Of a DNA stretch of 64,000 nucleotides, positions 9,301 through 17,173 are shown one piece after another. The notes under the pieces were generated by a model, which was given only the letters and a program-made list of their open reading frames with translations, searched no databases and was not told the origin of the DNA. How positions within the stretch are numbered: position 1 is the stretch's first letter; each line of letters begins with the position of its first letter. The stretch spans positions 431,825-495,824 of the forward strand of contig NZ_JAOCAH010000002.1 in NCBI RefSeq assembly GCF_029839275.1, read 5' to 3'. Source of the DNA: Pseudomonas sp. GD03944. Its GTDB lineage: Bacteria; Pseudomonadota; Gammaproteobacteria; Pseudomonadales; Pseudomonadaceae. A program made the translations under genes and the position numbers.

Positions 9301-10542
9301 ATGCCCAACGCTGCCCGCCCCTCCGTTCCCTGTGTCGCCATCGTCGGCGGTGGCCCTGCCGGGCTGATGGCCGCCGAGGTGTTGGCGCAAGGCGGCGTGC
9401 GCGTCGAGCTGTTCGATGCCATGCCCTCGGTGGGGCGCAAGTTCCTGCTGGCCGGCGTGGGCGGCATGAACATCACCCACTCCGAGGCCAAGCCGGCCTT
9501 CCTCGGCCGCTACGCCGAGCGCCAGCAAGAAGTCGCCGAGCTGCTGCGGGATTTCGACGCCGACGCCCTGCGCGCCTGGATTCACGGCCTGGGTATCGAG
9601 ACCTTCGTCGGCACCTCCGGCCGGGTCTTTCCCACCGACATGAAAGCCGCGCCGCTGCTGCGTGCCTGGCTCAAGCGCCTGCGCGAACTGGGCGTGCAGA
9701 TCCACACCCGGCACCGCTGGCTCGGCTGGGACGACAGCGGCGCCCTGCGCCTGGCCATGGCAGAAGGCGAACGCACCCTGCAGGCCGATGCCACCCTGCT
9801 GGCCCTGGGCGGCGGCAGCTGGGCGCGGCTCGGCTCGGACGGTGCCTGGGTGCCGCTGCTGCAGGCACGCGGGGTCGCCGTCGCGCCCCTGCAACCGAGC
9901 AACTGCGGCTTCGACGTGGCGGCCTGGAGCCCCTTCCTGCGGGACAAGTTCGCCGGTGCGCCGCTGAAGAACGTCGGCCTGTGCCTGGACGACGACACCC
10001 CGCGCCTGGGCGAATTCGTGCTCACCGCCCAGGGTATCGAGGGCAGCCTGGTGTACGCCCTGTCGGCGCGGATTCGCCAGCGCATCGCCGAAACCGGCAG
10101 CGCCACGGTCAACCTCGACCTGCTGCCGCAACACAGCCTGACCAAGGTGCAGACGGCGCTGGGCAAGCCGCGGGGCTCGCAGTCCATGGCCAAGTTCCTG
10201 CACCGCCAGCTCGGCCTCGACGGGGTGAAGGCCGCGCTGCTGCGCGAGCGGGCGCCCGCCGAATTGTTCAATGACCCGGTGCAGCTGGCCCTGGCGATCA
10301 AGCACCTGCCGCTGGTCCTGGTCCGCCCCCGCCCTCTCGACGAGGCGATCAGCAGCGCCGGCGGCGTGTCCTTCGAGGCGCTGGATGCCCAGCTGATGTT
10401 GCGCGAGCTGCCGGGGGTGTTCTGCGCTGGCGAAATGCTCGACTGGGAAGCGCCCACCGGCGGCTACCTGCTGACCGCCTGTTTCGCCAGCGGCCGCGCC
10501 GCCGGCCTGGGCATCCTGCGCTGGCTGCAGCGCGGCGCCTGA
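9301..10542 (+). CDS. HI0933-family FAD-dependent flavoprotein
   Basis: A 413-residue putative NAD(P)/FAD oxidoreductase. It opens with a dinucleotide-binding motif (VAIVGGGPAGLMAAEVLAQGG), has the family segment KFLLAGVGGMNITHSE and closes with a second FAD contact (GVFCAGEMLDWEAPTGGYLLTACFASGRAAG). This layout is the BaiN/YhiN (HI0933) family, whose physiological role is mostly unknown. The start at 9301 is preferred because the 12-residue upstream extension is not protein-like. A -10-like TAGAAT lies near 9260. Confidence 0.88.
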   Translation: MPNAARPSVPCVAIVGGGPAGLMAAEVLAQGGVRVELFDAMPSVGRKFLLAGVGGMNITHSEAKPAFLGRYAERQQEVAELLRDFDADALRAWIHGLGIETFVGTSGRVFPTDMKAAPLLRAWLKRLRELGVQIHTRHRWLGWDDSGALRLAMAEGERTLQADATLLALGGGSWARLGSDGAWVPLLQARGVAVAPLQPSNCGFDVAAWSPFLRDKFAGAPLKNVGLCLDDDTPRLGEFVLTAQGIEGSLVYALSARIRQRIAETGSATVNLDLLPQHSLTKVQTALGKPRGSQSMAKFLHRQLGLDGVKAALLRERAPAELFNDPVQLALAIKHLPLVLVRPRPLDEAISSAGGVSFEALDAQLMLRELPGVFCAGEMLDWEAPTGGYLLTACFASGRAAGLGILRWLQRGA

Positions 10543-10626
10543 GCCCGCTCTCCAGCCAATCAGCAACTATGCTTGCAGGACAGCGCCCGCCGGCGGCGCC
10601 TTCCCTGCACAGGTCCTGACCCGATC

Positions 10627-11628
10627 GTGATTGCCCTGCTGGTCTGCGACGACTCGAACATGGCGCGCAAGCAACTGATCCGCGCGCTGCCCGCCGAATG
10701 GCCGGTTGCCCTGAGCCAGGCCGGCAATGGCCAGGAAGCCCTGGAAGCGATTCGCCAGGGCAAGGGCCAGGTACTGCTGCTCGACCTGACCATGCCCGTG
10801 CTCGACGGCTACCAGACCCTGGCCGCGCTGAAGGCCGAAGGCTTGCAGAGCCAGGTGATCGTGGTGTCCGGCGACGTGCAGGACGACGCCATCCGCCGGG
10901 TCAAGGAACTGGGCGCCCTGGCCTTCCTGAAGAAACCCGCCGACCCGCAACAGTTGCGCGACACCCTGATCGGACTGGGCCTGTTCATCCCCGACGCCGC
11001 GCCGGCAGTACCCGCCCCGACGGCGCCCCTGGACGACTTCAAGGTCAGCTTCCGCGATGCCCTGCGCGAGGTCAGCAACGTCGCCATGGGCCGCGCCGCC
11101 GCTCTGCTGGCCAAGGTGCTGGGGGTGTTCGTGCAACTGCCGGTGCCCCAGGTGAACATCTTCGAAGTCAGCGAGCTGCACATGACCCTGGTCGACGCCC
11201 AGCGTGGCGAACGCCTGAGCGCGGTGTGCCAGGGCTTCATCGGCGACGCCATCGCCGGCGAGGCGCTGCTGCTGTTCCACGATTCGGAAGTGGCGGACAT
11301 GGCGCGCCTGCTCAAGTGGCAGCCGCAGGACGATACCGAGACGTCGGAAATGCTCCTGGACCTGTCCAGCATCCTGATCGGCGCCTGCCTGGCCGGCATT
11401 GCCGAGCAGATCGACGTGCGCTTTTCCCAGGGCCACCCGATGCTGCTGGGCCAGCACGCGGCCATCGAACAGCTGATCCAGCTCAACCGCCAGCGCTGGA
11501 AGAAAACCCTGGCCGTGGAGATCAGCTACAGCCTGGAGGAGCACGACATCCACTTCGACCTGCTGCTGTTGTTCACCGAAGACTCGATAAAGCGCCTGAA
11601 CGACAAGATCCATTACCTGATGAGCTGA
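10627..11628 (+). CDS. Response regulator fused to a CheC-like phosphatase domain
   Basis: A 333-residue protein with an N-terminal receiver domain (about 1-120; acidic pocket CDDSN, phospho-acceptor Asp53 in LLLDLTMPVLDG, KKPAD) followed by a proline/alanine linker and a CheC/CheX-type domain (about 140-320) with the paired E-N/E-x-segments SFRDALREVSNVAMGRAA and ETSEMLLDLSSILIGACLAG. CheC proteins remove phosphate from CheY-like proteins, so the fusion may control its own or another receiver's phosphorylation. The GTG at 10627 is chosen since upstream residues are not receiver-like. It lies 4 bp before a PAS-domain gene, forming an operon. Confidence 0.82.
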   Translation: MIALLVCDDSNMARKQLIRALPAEWPVALSQAGNGQEALEAIRQGKGQVLLLDLTMPVLDGYQTLAALKAEGLQSQVIVVSGDVQDDAIRRVKELGALAFLKKPADPQQLRDTLIGLGLFIPDAAPAVPAPTAPLDDFKVSFRDALREVSNVAMGRAAALLAKVLGVFVQLPVPQVNIFEVSELHMTLVDAQRGERLSAVCQGFIGDAIAGEALLLFHDSEVADMARLLKWQPQDDTETSEMLLDLSSILIGACLAGIAEQIDVRFSQGHPMLLGQHAAIEQLIQLNRQRWKKTLAVEISYSLEEHDIHFDLLLLFTEDSIKRLNDKIHYLMS

Positions 11629-11632
11629 CCCC

Positions 11633-12088
11633 ATGCCCACCCAGATCGACATCAAAGAGGTCCACTGGCTGCTCGACATCGTGCAATGCATCGACGTCGG
11701 GGTGATCGTGCTCGACCGCCAGTACCGGGTGGAGGTGTGGAACAGCTTCATGGAAAACCACTCCGGCCTGGGCCCCGACGAGGTGCACGGACGGCCACTG
11801 TTCGAGCTGTTCCCGGAGATCGACCGGGCCTGGCTCACGCGCAAGGTGGACACCGTGGTGCAGCTCGGCACCCGCGCCTTCAGCCTGTGGGAGCAGCGGC
11901 CCTACCTGGTGCACTTCAAGAACTACCAGCCGATCACCGGCCAGGAGCCGTTCATGTACCAGAACGTCACCCTGCTGCCCCTGGCCGGCGCCAGCGGCGC
12001 GGTGGAGCACCTGTGCGTGGTGATCTACGACATGACCGCCGCCGCGACCCACAAGAAACAGCTGGAAGCGGCACGGGCCCAGCGCTAA
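11633..12088 (+). CDS. Single PAS-domain protein
   Basis: A 151-residue protein made almost wholly of one PAS domain (IVQCIDVGVIVLDRQYRVEVWNSFMENHSGL ... HGRPLFELFPEID ... LCVVIYDMTAAA) with a short C-terminal helix. There is no kinase, cyclase or methyl-accepting output domain, so it is likely a sensory partner acting through protein contact. It starts 4 bp after the receiver-CheC gene and is probably translated with it. The ligand or cofactor is unknown. Confidence 0.82.
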   Translation: MPTQIDIKEVHWLLDIVQCIDVGVIVLDRQYRVEVWNSFMENHSGLGPDEVHGRPLFELFPEIDRAWLTRKVDTVVQLGTRAFSLWEQRPYLVHFKNYQPITGQEPFMYQNVTLLPLAGASGAVEHLCVVIYDMTAAATHKKQLEAARAQR

Positions 12089-12172
12089 CCTGCCGCTTCG
12101 CCAGGCCCCGCCAGAGGGCCGGCATGACCGGATGAACAGCCTGTGAACACCACCGTCGACAAGGGTCCCGTG

Positions 12173-12535
12173 ATGTTGCAGAGCGTCGAACTGAAAACCT
12201 TCGTCCCGGCCCGGGACTATGAACGGAGCAAAGCCTTCTACCTGGCCATGGGCTTCAAGCCCGGCTGGGCCGATGACCAGCTGGCCTACTTCAGCCATGG
12301 CGACCATTGCGCCTTCCTGCTGAAGAATTTCTACGTCAAGGAGCTGGCCGACAATTTCGTCATGCACCTGCTGGTCGAGGACGTCGATGCCTGGTGGGAC
12401 ACCCTCATGCAGGCGAAGCTCGACGAGCGTTTCGGCAGCCGCCTCGTACCGCCCCAGGACCAGCCCTGGCGCATGCGCGAGTTCATGGTCACCGACCCCA
12501 GCGGCGTGCTCTGGCGCATCGCGCAGAACACCTAG
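12173..12535 (+). CDS. VOC-family (glyoxalase/bleomycin-resistance fold) protein
   Basis: A 120-residue protein with two beta-alpha-beta-beta-beta modules of the vicinal oxygen chelate fold: LQSVELKTFVPARDYERSKAFYLAMGF at the start and REFMVTDPSGVLWRIAQNT at the end. The function cannot be assigned. AAGGG seven bases before ATG 12173 favours that start; a GTG at 12143 would add ten residues. Confidence 0.78.
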   Translation: MLQSVELKTFVPARDYERSKAFYLAMGFKPGWADDQLAYFSHGDHCAFLLKNFYVKELADNFVMHLLVEDVDAWWDTLMQAKLDERFGSRLVPPQDQPWRMREFMVTDPSGVLWRIAQNT

Positions 12536-12742
12536 GGCGAAAAACCGCAAAGCATTTTCCACCAGATGATCTGCTGTGCCTGTCGGTTACGGCGGACAAG
12601 CTTCGCGTTGTCCGCCCACACTCTGGTGCCATCTCAAGGCCACGTAGGGTGGAAAACCGCGCAGCGTTTTCCACCACTCGGCAGGTATCACCGCTCCCGT
12701 TGACCGGCTTGCCTGCGGGTTACGCCCTGGGCGTCGCCCGTC
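12533..12742. repeat. Cluster of REP-like hairpins between convergent genes
   Basis: The region between the VOC gene and rhlE holds several inverted repeats: GGCGGACAA/TTGTCCGCC (12591-12616), GGTGGAAAAC/GTTTTCCACC (12649-12674) and a related degenerate copy near 12533-12572 (GAAAAACCGC...GCATTTTCCACC). The GTAGGGTGGA core also occurs, reverse-complemented, in the tandem repeat at 3040-3385. No coding signal is seen. It may end transcription from both sides. Confidence 0.6.
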
Positions 12743-14077
12743 CTACGGTTTCTTGCCGCCCTTCTTCGGCTTGCCGCCGAAGCTCGGCACCTTGCGCACG
12801 GCCTTGGGCGCCGGGGTGTCGTCGGACTCGAACCAGTTGCCCAGGTGGATCTTGCCCTTGCCGGCGCCGGGCACGGTTTTCTGCTTGAGCTTCTTCGGCT
12901 TCTTCACCACCACGCCACCCGCCACGGTCTGCGGCACGCGGTGATCCGGGATGAAGTCCGGCTCGTCGACCCGCGGCAGCACCTGCTGGATCAATGCCTC
13001 GATGGCCGACAGGAGCTGCACCTCGTCCGCGCACACCAGGGACACCGCCTGGCCCGTGGCGCCGGCACGGCCGGTGCGGCCGATGCGGTGCACGTAGTCC
13101 TCGGCGACGATCGGCAGGTCGAAGTTGACCACCAGCGGCAGGTCGTCGATGTCCAGGCCGCGGGCCGCCACGTCGGTGGCCACCAGCACCTTGACCTCGC
13201 CGGCCTTGAAGCGCTGCAGGGCGCGCAGGCGGGTCGGTTGCGGCTTGTCGCCGTGGATCGAGTCGGCGGCGATGCCCTGGCGCAGCAGCTCGTTTTCCAG
13301 CTCATCCACGCCCTTGCGGGTATTGGCGAACACCAGCACCTGGCTCCAGCGCTTGCTCTGGTAGAGGTGCAGGAACAGCTCGGTCTTGCGCTTCTTGTCC
13401 ACCGGAATCAGCCACTGCTTGACCGACTTGGCCGCCGCGTTGCGCGGGCTGACCTCGATCGACAGCGGGTCGCGCAGCAGCTCGCCGGCCATGGCGCGGA
13501 TGGCGTCGGAGAAGGTGGCGGAGAACAGCAGGGTCTGGCGCTTCTTCGGCAGCGCGACGAACAACTCGTCCAGCTCGCGGGCGAAGCCCAGGTCGAGCAT
13601 GCGGTCGGCTTCGTCGAGCACCAGGGCCTGCAGCTGGTTGAACTTGACCGCGTTCTGCCGGTACAGGTCGAGCAGCCGACCGGGGGTGGCGACCAGCACG
13701 TCCAGGCCCTTGCGCAGCTTCATCATCTGCGGGTTGATGCTCACGCCGCCGTACACCGCGTAGCTGCGCAGCGGCAGGTCCTGGCCGTAGGTGAGGAAGC
13801 TCTGCTGCACCTGCTCGGCCAGCTCGCGGGTCGGCACCAGCACCAGGGCGCGCACCGAATTGCTGGCGACCTGCGGCCCCTCCATCATCAAGCGCTGCAA
13901 CAGCGGCAGGGCAAAACCGGCGGTCTTGCCGGTGCCGGTCTGCGCCGCCGCCATCAGGTCGCGGCCCTTGAGGATCGGCGGGATGGCCTGGGCCTGCACG
14001 GGCGACGGGGTCTTGTAGTCGAGGCTTTCGAGGGTGCGCAGCAGCGGCTCGATCAGGCCAAGGGAGGCAAAGGTCAT
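12743..14077 (-). CDS. rhlE: DEAD-box ATP-dependent RNA helicase (RhlE-type)
   Basis: A 444-residue RNA helicase. Motifs in order: Q motif with YKTPSPVQAQAIP, Walker A AQTGTGKT (near residue 50), PTRELAEQ, DEAD in LDEADRMLDLGF, SAT, and C-terminal HRIGRTGRAG. The tail is short and lysine-rich, as in RhlE. Members unwind structured RNA and assist ribosome assembly and RNA decay. The ATG at 14077 gives the family N-terminus MTFASLGL; the longer frame upstream is not conserved in character. It lies 144 bp downstream of an exonuclease gene on the same strand. Confidence 0.9.
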   Translation of the reverse strand: MTFASLGLIEPLLRTLESLDYKTPSPVQAQAIPPILKGRDLMAAAQTGTGKTAGFALPLLQRLMMEGPQVASNSVRALVLVPTRELAEQVQQSFLTYGQDLPLRSYAVYGGVSINPQMMKLRKGLDVLVATPGRLLDLYRQNAVKFNQLQALVLDEADRMLDLGFARELDELFVALPKKRQTLLFSATFSDAIRAMAGELLRDPLSIEVSPRNAAAKSVKQWLIPVDKKRKTELFLHLYQSKRWSQVLVFANTRKGVDELENELLRQGIAADSIHGDKPQPTRLRALQRFKAGEVKVLVATDVAARGLDIDDLPLVVNFDLPIVAEDYVHRIGRTGRAGATGQAVSLVCADEVQLLSAIEALIQQVLPRVDEPDFIPDHRVPQTVAGGVVVKKPKKLKQKTVPGAGKGKIHLGNWFESDDTPAPKAVRKVPSFGGKPKKGGKKP

Positions 14078-14221
14078 AGGTTCCAACCGGACGGGGCAGT
14101 AAGCGATGGCGCACAGTTTATCCTGCCTGCACCCCGCAAGCCCGCCTTCTTCAACGGGCAATGGCGGATAACCCGCTTGGTGGGAGGGGCTTCAGCCGCG
14201 ACCGCGACCAAGGCCGCGACG

Positions 14222-14839
14222 CTAGGCGCCGCGGATGCGCTGCAGGGTCTGCGCCATCTTCGCCGCCGGCACTTTCTGCAGGCTGCACAGCAGGCCGTGG
14301 GACAGCTCGGCGATGCCGTGCCGCTCGCGCAGCAGTGCGCCCATGAAGCACAGCAGGTTGGCCGCCATCTCCGCATCGGCCAGGGCCCGGTGCGCCTTGC
14401 CGGTGTCCGGCAGTTGCGCCCAGCGGTTGAGGTTGCCCAGCTTGTGGCTGGGTGCCTGGGGCAGCAGGCGCCGCGACAGCAGCAGCGAACAGGCGAAAGC
14501 CTGGCGGCGCTGACGGCGGATCAGCCCCAGCTCGGCGTCCCAGAATTTCTGGTCGAAGGCGGCGTTGTGCGCCAGCAGCGGGATATCGCCGACGAAATCC
14601 GCCACCTCGTTCATCACCTGCTCGGCCGGCGGCGCGGTGCGCAGCATGGCGTTGCTGATGCCGGTGAGCTGTTCGATGAACGGCGGCACCCAGGCGCCGC
14701 TGTTCATCAGGCTCTGGTAGCGGTCGACGATGCGTCCGTCCTCGACGATGGCCACGCCGATCTCGGTCGCCCGGGCCTGCTGCGCCGGGGACATGCCGGT
14801 GGTTTCGAAATCGATGACGGCAATGCGTTCTGCAAACAT
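14222..14839 (-). CDS. DEDDh-type 3'-5' exonuclease (DnaQ-like)
   Basis: A 205-residue exonuclease of the DnaQ/RNase T fold. ExoI is IAVIDFETTGM, ExoII is LLAHNAAFDQKFW and ExoIII is HRALADAEMAANLL, giving the DEDDh residues. It is not fused to a polymerase or UvrC-like domain. It may act on DNA or RNA ends. The start lies 3 bp after the stop of the NYN-domain gene, so both are in one operon. Confidence 0.86.
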   Translation of the reverse strand: MFAERIAVIDFETTGMSPAQQARATEIGVAIVEDGRIVDRYQSLMNSGAWVPPFIEQLTGISNAMLRTAPPAEQVMNEVADFVGDIPLLAHNAAFDQKFWDAELGLIRRQRRQAFACSLLLSRRLLPQAPSHKLGNLNRWAQLPDTGKAHRALADAEMAANLLCFMGALLRERHGIAELSHGLLCSLQKVPAAKMAQTLQRIRGA

Positions 14840-14842
14840 GGT

Positions 14843-15322
14843 TCAGTTTCTCAACAACAGAGCGCCCTCGATGGGCACGTAGCGGCTGGCGGCGCGCACC
14901 AGCGATTGCGCGGTCAGGCCGGGCACGCCGTAGGCCACGGCCTCGACACCCTGGCTGCTGCGGATCTTCTCCAGCAACAGGTCGAAGTCGCCGTCGCCGG
15001 AGGCCAGCACCACCGTGTCGACCCGGGGCGCGGCGTCCATGATGTCGATGGTGATGCCCACGTCCCAGTCGCCCTTGGCCGAGCCATCGCTGCGCTGGAT
15101 GAAGGGTTTCAGCTTCACGGTAAAGCCGAGGTTGCGCAGGATCTGCTGGAATTGCTGCTGCTTGGCATCGCCGCGATCGATGGCATAGGCATAAGCCTCG
15201 ACGATCTGCCCGTGCTGGCTGATGTCGGCCCACAGTGCGGCGTAGTCGAAGTGGCAGCCGTAGGCCTGGCGCACGGTGTAGTAGAGGTTCTGGACATCGG
15301 CGAACACAGCGATTTTCTTCAC
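14843..15322 (-). CDS. NYN-domain (LabA/DUF88-like) putative RNase
   Basis: A 159-residue protein covering one NYN domain, a PIN-like nuclease fold. The N-terminus has the family Asp-Asn signature (KKIAVFADVQNLYY), with further acidic residues in KGDWDVGITIDIMD and VLASGDGDFDLLLEKIR. Such proteins are thought to cut RNA, but bacterial substrates are mostly unknown. The GTG at 15322 has GAGGA eight or so bases upstream; longer frames upstream overlap the divergent hydrolase gene and are shadows. It heads a nuclease pair with the DEDDh exonuclease. Confidence 0.85.
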   Translation of the reverse strand: MKKIAVFADVQNLYYTVRQAYGCHFDYAALWADISQHGQIVEAYAYAIDRGDAKQQQFQQILRNLGFTVKLKPFIQRSDGSAKGDWDVGITIDIMDAAPRVDTVVLASGDGDFDLLLEKIRSSQGVEAVAYGVPGLTAQSLVRAASRYVPIEGALLLRN

Positions 15323-15397
15323 CGGGGATCCTCGGCGGGCAGCGGGCGGGTTAAAGTCGGCGCCCAGTATGACAGCCTCCGGCACAGGACAGTCGAC

Positions 15398-15979
15398 ATG
15401 CAGCTCCATGAATCGCTCGGCGCCCTGCTGATCATCGACATGCAGCAAGGCATCCAGCAGACCGGCAAGCCGCGCAACAACCCCGATGCCGAAGCGCGCA
15501 TCGCCCGGTTGCTCACGCACTGGCGACACGCCGACTGGCCCCGCGTGCATATCCGCCACATCTCGCGGCAGGCCGACTCGGTGTTCGCGCCGGGACAGCC
15601 CGGGGTGCTGTTCCAGCCCGCGCTGGCGCCCTTGCCCGACGAAGCCGTGTTCGAAAAGAACGTCACCGATGCGTTTATCCACAGCGGCCTGGAACGCTGG
15701 CTGCACGCCCGCGGCATTCGTCGAGTAGTCATCGTCGGCGTCGCCAGCGAGAACTCGGTGGAGGCCACCGCCCGCACCGCCAGCAACCTCGGGTTCGTCA
15801 CCCAGGTGGTGGCGGACGCCTGCTACACCTTCGCCAAATGCGACCTGGCCGGGCGCCTGCGCAGTGCCGAAGAGGTGCACGACATGGCCATGGCCAACCT
15901 GCGCGACGAGTACGCCCAGGTGCTGGGTTGTCACGAATTGCTACCGGGTGCGTTTGGAGCCCCCCGGACGATCGGCTAG
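15398..15979 (+). CDS. Isochorismatase-fold hydrolase lacking the catalytic cysteine
   Basis: A 193-residue protein with the isochorismatase/cysteine hydrolase fold. The Asp14 of LLIIDMQQG and Lys87 of VFEKNVTDAF match two of the usual triad, but the cysteine position in the GVxxxxC segment reads GVASENS, with Ser120. Cysteine-dependent amidase activity is therefore doubtful; it may act like true isochorismatases, which do not need Cys, or have another role. The start ATG lies 75 bp from the divergent NYN gene. Confidence 0.8.
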   Translation: MQLHESLGALLIIDMQQGIQQTGKPRNNPDAEARIARLLTHWRHADWPRVHIRHISRQADSVFAPGQPGVLFQPALAPLPDEAVFEKNVTDAFIHSGLERWLHARGIRRVVIVGVASENSVEATARTASNLGFVTQVVADACYTFAKCDLAGRLRSAEEVHDMAMANLRDEYAQVLGCHELLPGAFGAPRTIG

Positions 15980-16015
15980 AGTGGCGGCCTGTCCACCGAG
16001 CCCGACTACGCCCCG

Positions 16016-16681
16016 ATGAATGCTTTCCACGCCCTGCGCGACACCTGGTTCTTCTTCAGCACTCACCTGGTGTCGATCGCACGACTGTGCCTGCCGCTGG
16101 TGTTCCTCGAGACCCTGGTGCAGTACCAGGTCAGCGAGGCCCTGGGCAACGACTCCAACGCGCCCCACGGCCTGCTCGTCGGCCTGTTCTTCTACCCGCT
16201 CTATACCGGGGCGCTGATCCTGTTCCTCAACGCCCGCAGCAGTGGCGGCGAAATGCCCAGCGACCGCGAGCTGCTGGCCCGCAGCCTGCAACTGTGGCCA
16301 CGCTTCGCCATCCTCGCCGGCGCCACCACCCTGGCCACCCTGGCGGGGGTGTACCTGTACGTGCTGCCGGGCATCTGGATCATGATCAAGCTGGCCTTCG
16401 CCGATTACCTGCTGGTGCTGCGCGGCGTGACCCCGCTGCGCGCGCTGTACCAGAGTTTCACGCTCACCAGCGGCTTCTTCTGGCCGATCCTGCTGTGCGT
16501 GCTGTGCGTCATGCTGCCGGTCTGGGGCTTCGAGCTGTGGCGGGTCCAGGGCGATGGCAGCGAGCCGAACGCACTGGCCGAGCTGCTGTTCGGCACCATC
16601 GGCCGCTTCTTCCAGCTGTTCTCCACGGTGGTGCTGTTCCGCCTGTTCATGTTGCGCGACGCCCTGCCGCAGCGGGCCTGA
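16016..16681 (+). CDS. YciC-family inner-membrane protein
   Basis: A 221-residue membrane protein with about five hydrophobic segments (for example ARLCLPLVFLETLVQ, GLLVGLFFYPLYTGALILF, FAILAGATTLATLAGVYLYVLPG, FWPILLCVLCVMLPVWGF). The segment LPGIWIMIKLAFADYLLVL is typical of the YciC/UPF0259 family. Function is unknown. A -10-like TAGAGT lies about 35 bp before the start, just after the preceding hydrolase gene. Confidence 0.78.
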   Translation: MNAFHALRDTWFFFSTHLVSIARLCLPLVFLETLVQYQVSEALGNDSNAPHGLLVGLFFYPLYTGALILFLNARSSGGEMPSDRELLARSLQLWPRFAILAGATTLATLAGVYLYVLPGIWIMIKLAFADYLLVLRGVTPLRALYQSFTLTSGFFWPILLCVLCVMLPVWGFELWRVQGDGSEPNALAELLFGTIGRFFQLFSTVVLFRLFMLRDALPQRA

Positions 16682-16738
16682 CCGCGCCGGCCCGGGGGCC
16701 TGCTAGGCTTGGGGATCGTCACCCAAGGAGCACGCCCC

Positions 16739-17173
16739 ATGGCGGATACCAACCCGAGCATCCTGTCGCACATTTCCATCGGCACCAACCGCTTCGACGA
16801 GGCGGTGGCCTTCTACGACCAGGTGCTGCAATGCCTCGGCTGCAAACGCATTCTCGCCCACCCCGGCGCCGTGGCCTTCGGTCGCGAGTACCCGGAGTTC
16901 TGGGTGCAGACGCCGATCAACGGCCAGCCGGCGAACGTCGGCAACGGCACTCACTTCGGCTTCGTGGCCCCGGACAAGGCCGCCGTGCATGCCTTCCACG
17001 CCGCGGCGCTGGCCGCCGGGGCCACCGACGAAGGCGCCCCGGGCCCGCGCCCCGAATACGGCGAACCCTACTACGGCTGTTTCGTCAGGGACCTGGACGG
17101 GCACAAGATCGAGGCGGCGTTCTGGGACCTGGCGCTGATCGAGGCGCTGTACGGCACGCCCCACGAACACTGA
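16739..17173 (+). CDS. VOC-family protein
   Basis: A 144-residue glyoxalase-fold protein. It begins ILSHISIGTNRFDEAVAFYDQVL, the usual first module of the family, and ends with YYGCFVRDLDGHKIEAAFWD, where His and Glu could bind a metal. The substrate is unknown. AAGGAG nine bases before ATG 16739 fixes the start against a ten-residue longer frame. It converges with the solute-binding protein gene, whose stop codon is adjacent. Confidence 0.84.
   Translation: MADTNPSILSHISIGTNRFDEAVAFYDQVLQCLGCKRILAHPGAVAFGREYPEFWVQTPINGQPANVGNGTHFGFVAPDKAAVHAFHAAALAAGATDEGAPGPRPEYGEPYYGCFVRDLDGHKIEAAFWDLALIEALYGTPHEH

Noticed and set aside
7111..12535. Possible antibiotic-resistance island around ampC
   Set aside because: No integrase, transposase, attachment repeats or composition shift is visible; the genes look like ordinary chromosome.
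12845..15979. 1044-codon plus-strand frame across rhlE, exonuclease and NYN genes
   Set aside because: It is antisense to three clear genes and low-complexity in composition; only the end from 15398 (isochorismatase fold) is real.
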